Assembly (NCBI GenBank): GCA_035610835.1
Contig: CM069443.1
Coordinates: 87,232,690 to 87,296,689, forward strand
DNA: 64,000 bases
DNA from: Ophiura sarsii
Taxonomy: Eukaryota > Echinodermata > Ophiuroidea > Amphilepidida > Ophiuridae
Direction of reading: 5' to 3'
Translations under genes and position numbers: made by a program
Notes under the pieces: generated by a model
The model's input: the letters and a program-made list of their open reading frames with translations, nothing else
The model's database searches: none
Told to the model about the DNA's origin: nothing
In this document: one piece after another, positions 63,804 through 64,000 of the stretch
Numbering within the stretch: position 1 is the stretch's first letter
Layout of the letters: the number at the start of each line of letters is the position of its first letter

Positions 63804-64000
63804 AGGCTAAATTCCCGGATTTTTTTTTCTCCATCAAATATGTTGCAGTTTGACCGGTTAGCTACACAGATTTTATACGAAGCTCAAAATGTGAAATCAT
63901 ATCAAAAAAATCAAATCGGGACACATTTTATGGTGTCCGTTATTTTAAGGCTAAATTGCCCGATTTTTGTTTCTGCGTCAAATGTGTTGCAGTTTGACCG
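63804..64000. repeat. 144-bp tandem repeat reaching the window edge
   Basis: AGGCTAAATT...TTGCAGTTTGACCG starts at 63804 and again at 63948; the array may continue beyond 64000. Confidence 0.8.

Overview
This is an AT-rich, intron-rich metazoan nuclear window. Two conserved genes can be followed exon by exon; almost everything else is transposon, foldback element or tandem repeat. The protein similarities (a KIF17-type kinesin-2 and an HSD17B14-type dehydrogenase) plus the transposon mix (Penelope-like, Tc1/mariner, piggyBac-like, hAT, PIF/Harbinger-like, non-LTR retrotransposons) suggest a marine invertebrate deuterostome such as an echinoderm or hemichordate. That placement is inference; no marker gene here fixes the species.

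Layout. 1-12,060 (minus strand): the 5' part of KIF17, seven coding exons covering the motor domain, an Ala/Pro-rich linker and the start of the coiled coil; the rest lies beyond base 1. Its introns hold foldback elements, a Tc1/mariner relic and a decayed Penelope-like element with a hammerhead-like motif. 12,061-21,966: about 9.9 kb between two divergently transcribed genes, with nested TIR elements (including a piggyBac-like one with TTAA flanks), a LINE 3' fragment, two interleaved foldbacks and a 1-kb-spaced duplication. 21,967-52,722 (plus strand): a complete nine-exon HSD17B14 gene of 273 codons. Its 9.4-kb intron 1 carries a G-rich tract and a 4.3-kb PIF/Harbinger-like insertion that contains a satellite with eight perfect DR1 nuclear-receptor half-site pairs. 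52,723-64,000: 3' flank with repeats, MITEs and a LINE endonuclease fragment; no further host gene is recognised.

The most unusual feature is a repeated pattern at 5' splice sites. The 3' end of HSD17B14 exon 7 plus its donor has been tandemly amplified into 115 in-register 63-bp copies (7.2 kb, no net indel). The 3' end of exon 6 plus its donor is repeated five times as a 107-bp unit, and the donor of KIF17 exon 4 is duplicated as a 28-bp unit. In all three cases use of the next copy as donor would add a premature stop codon. The two very long minus-strand open frames across the 63-bp array are artefacts of a period divisible by three.

The two genes show no evident functional link: KIF17 is a ciliary/dendritic transport motor and HSD17B14 a cytosolic NAD-dependent short-chain dehydrogenase. 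Splice sites were chosen by consensus signals, phase continuity and remembered family similarity; nothing was aligned by software.
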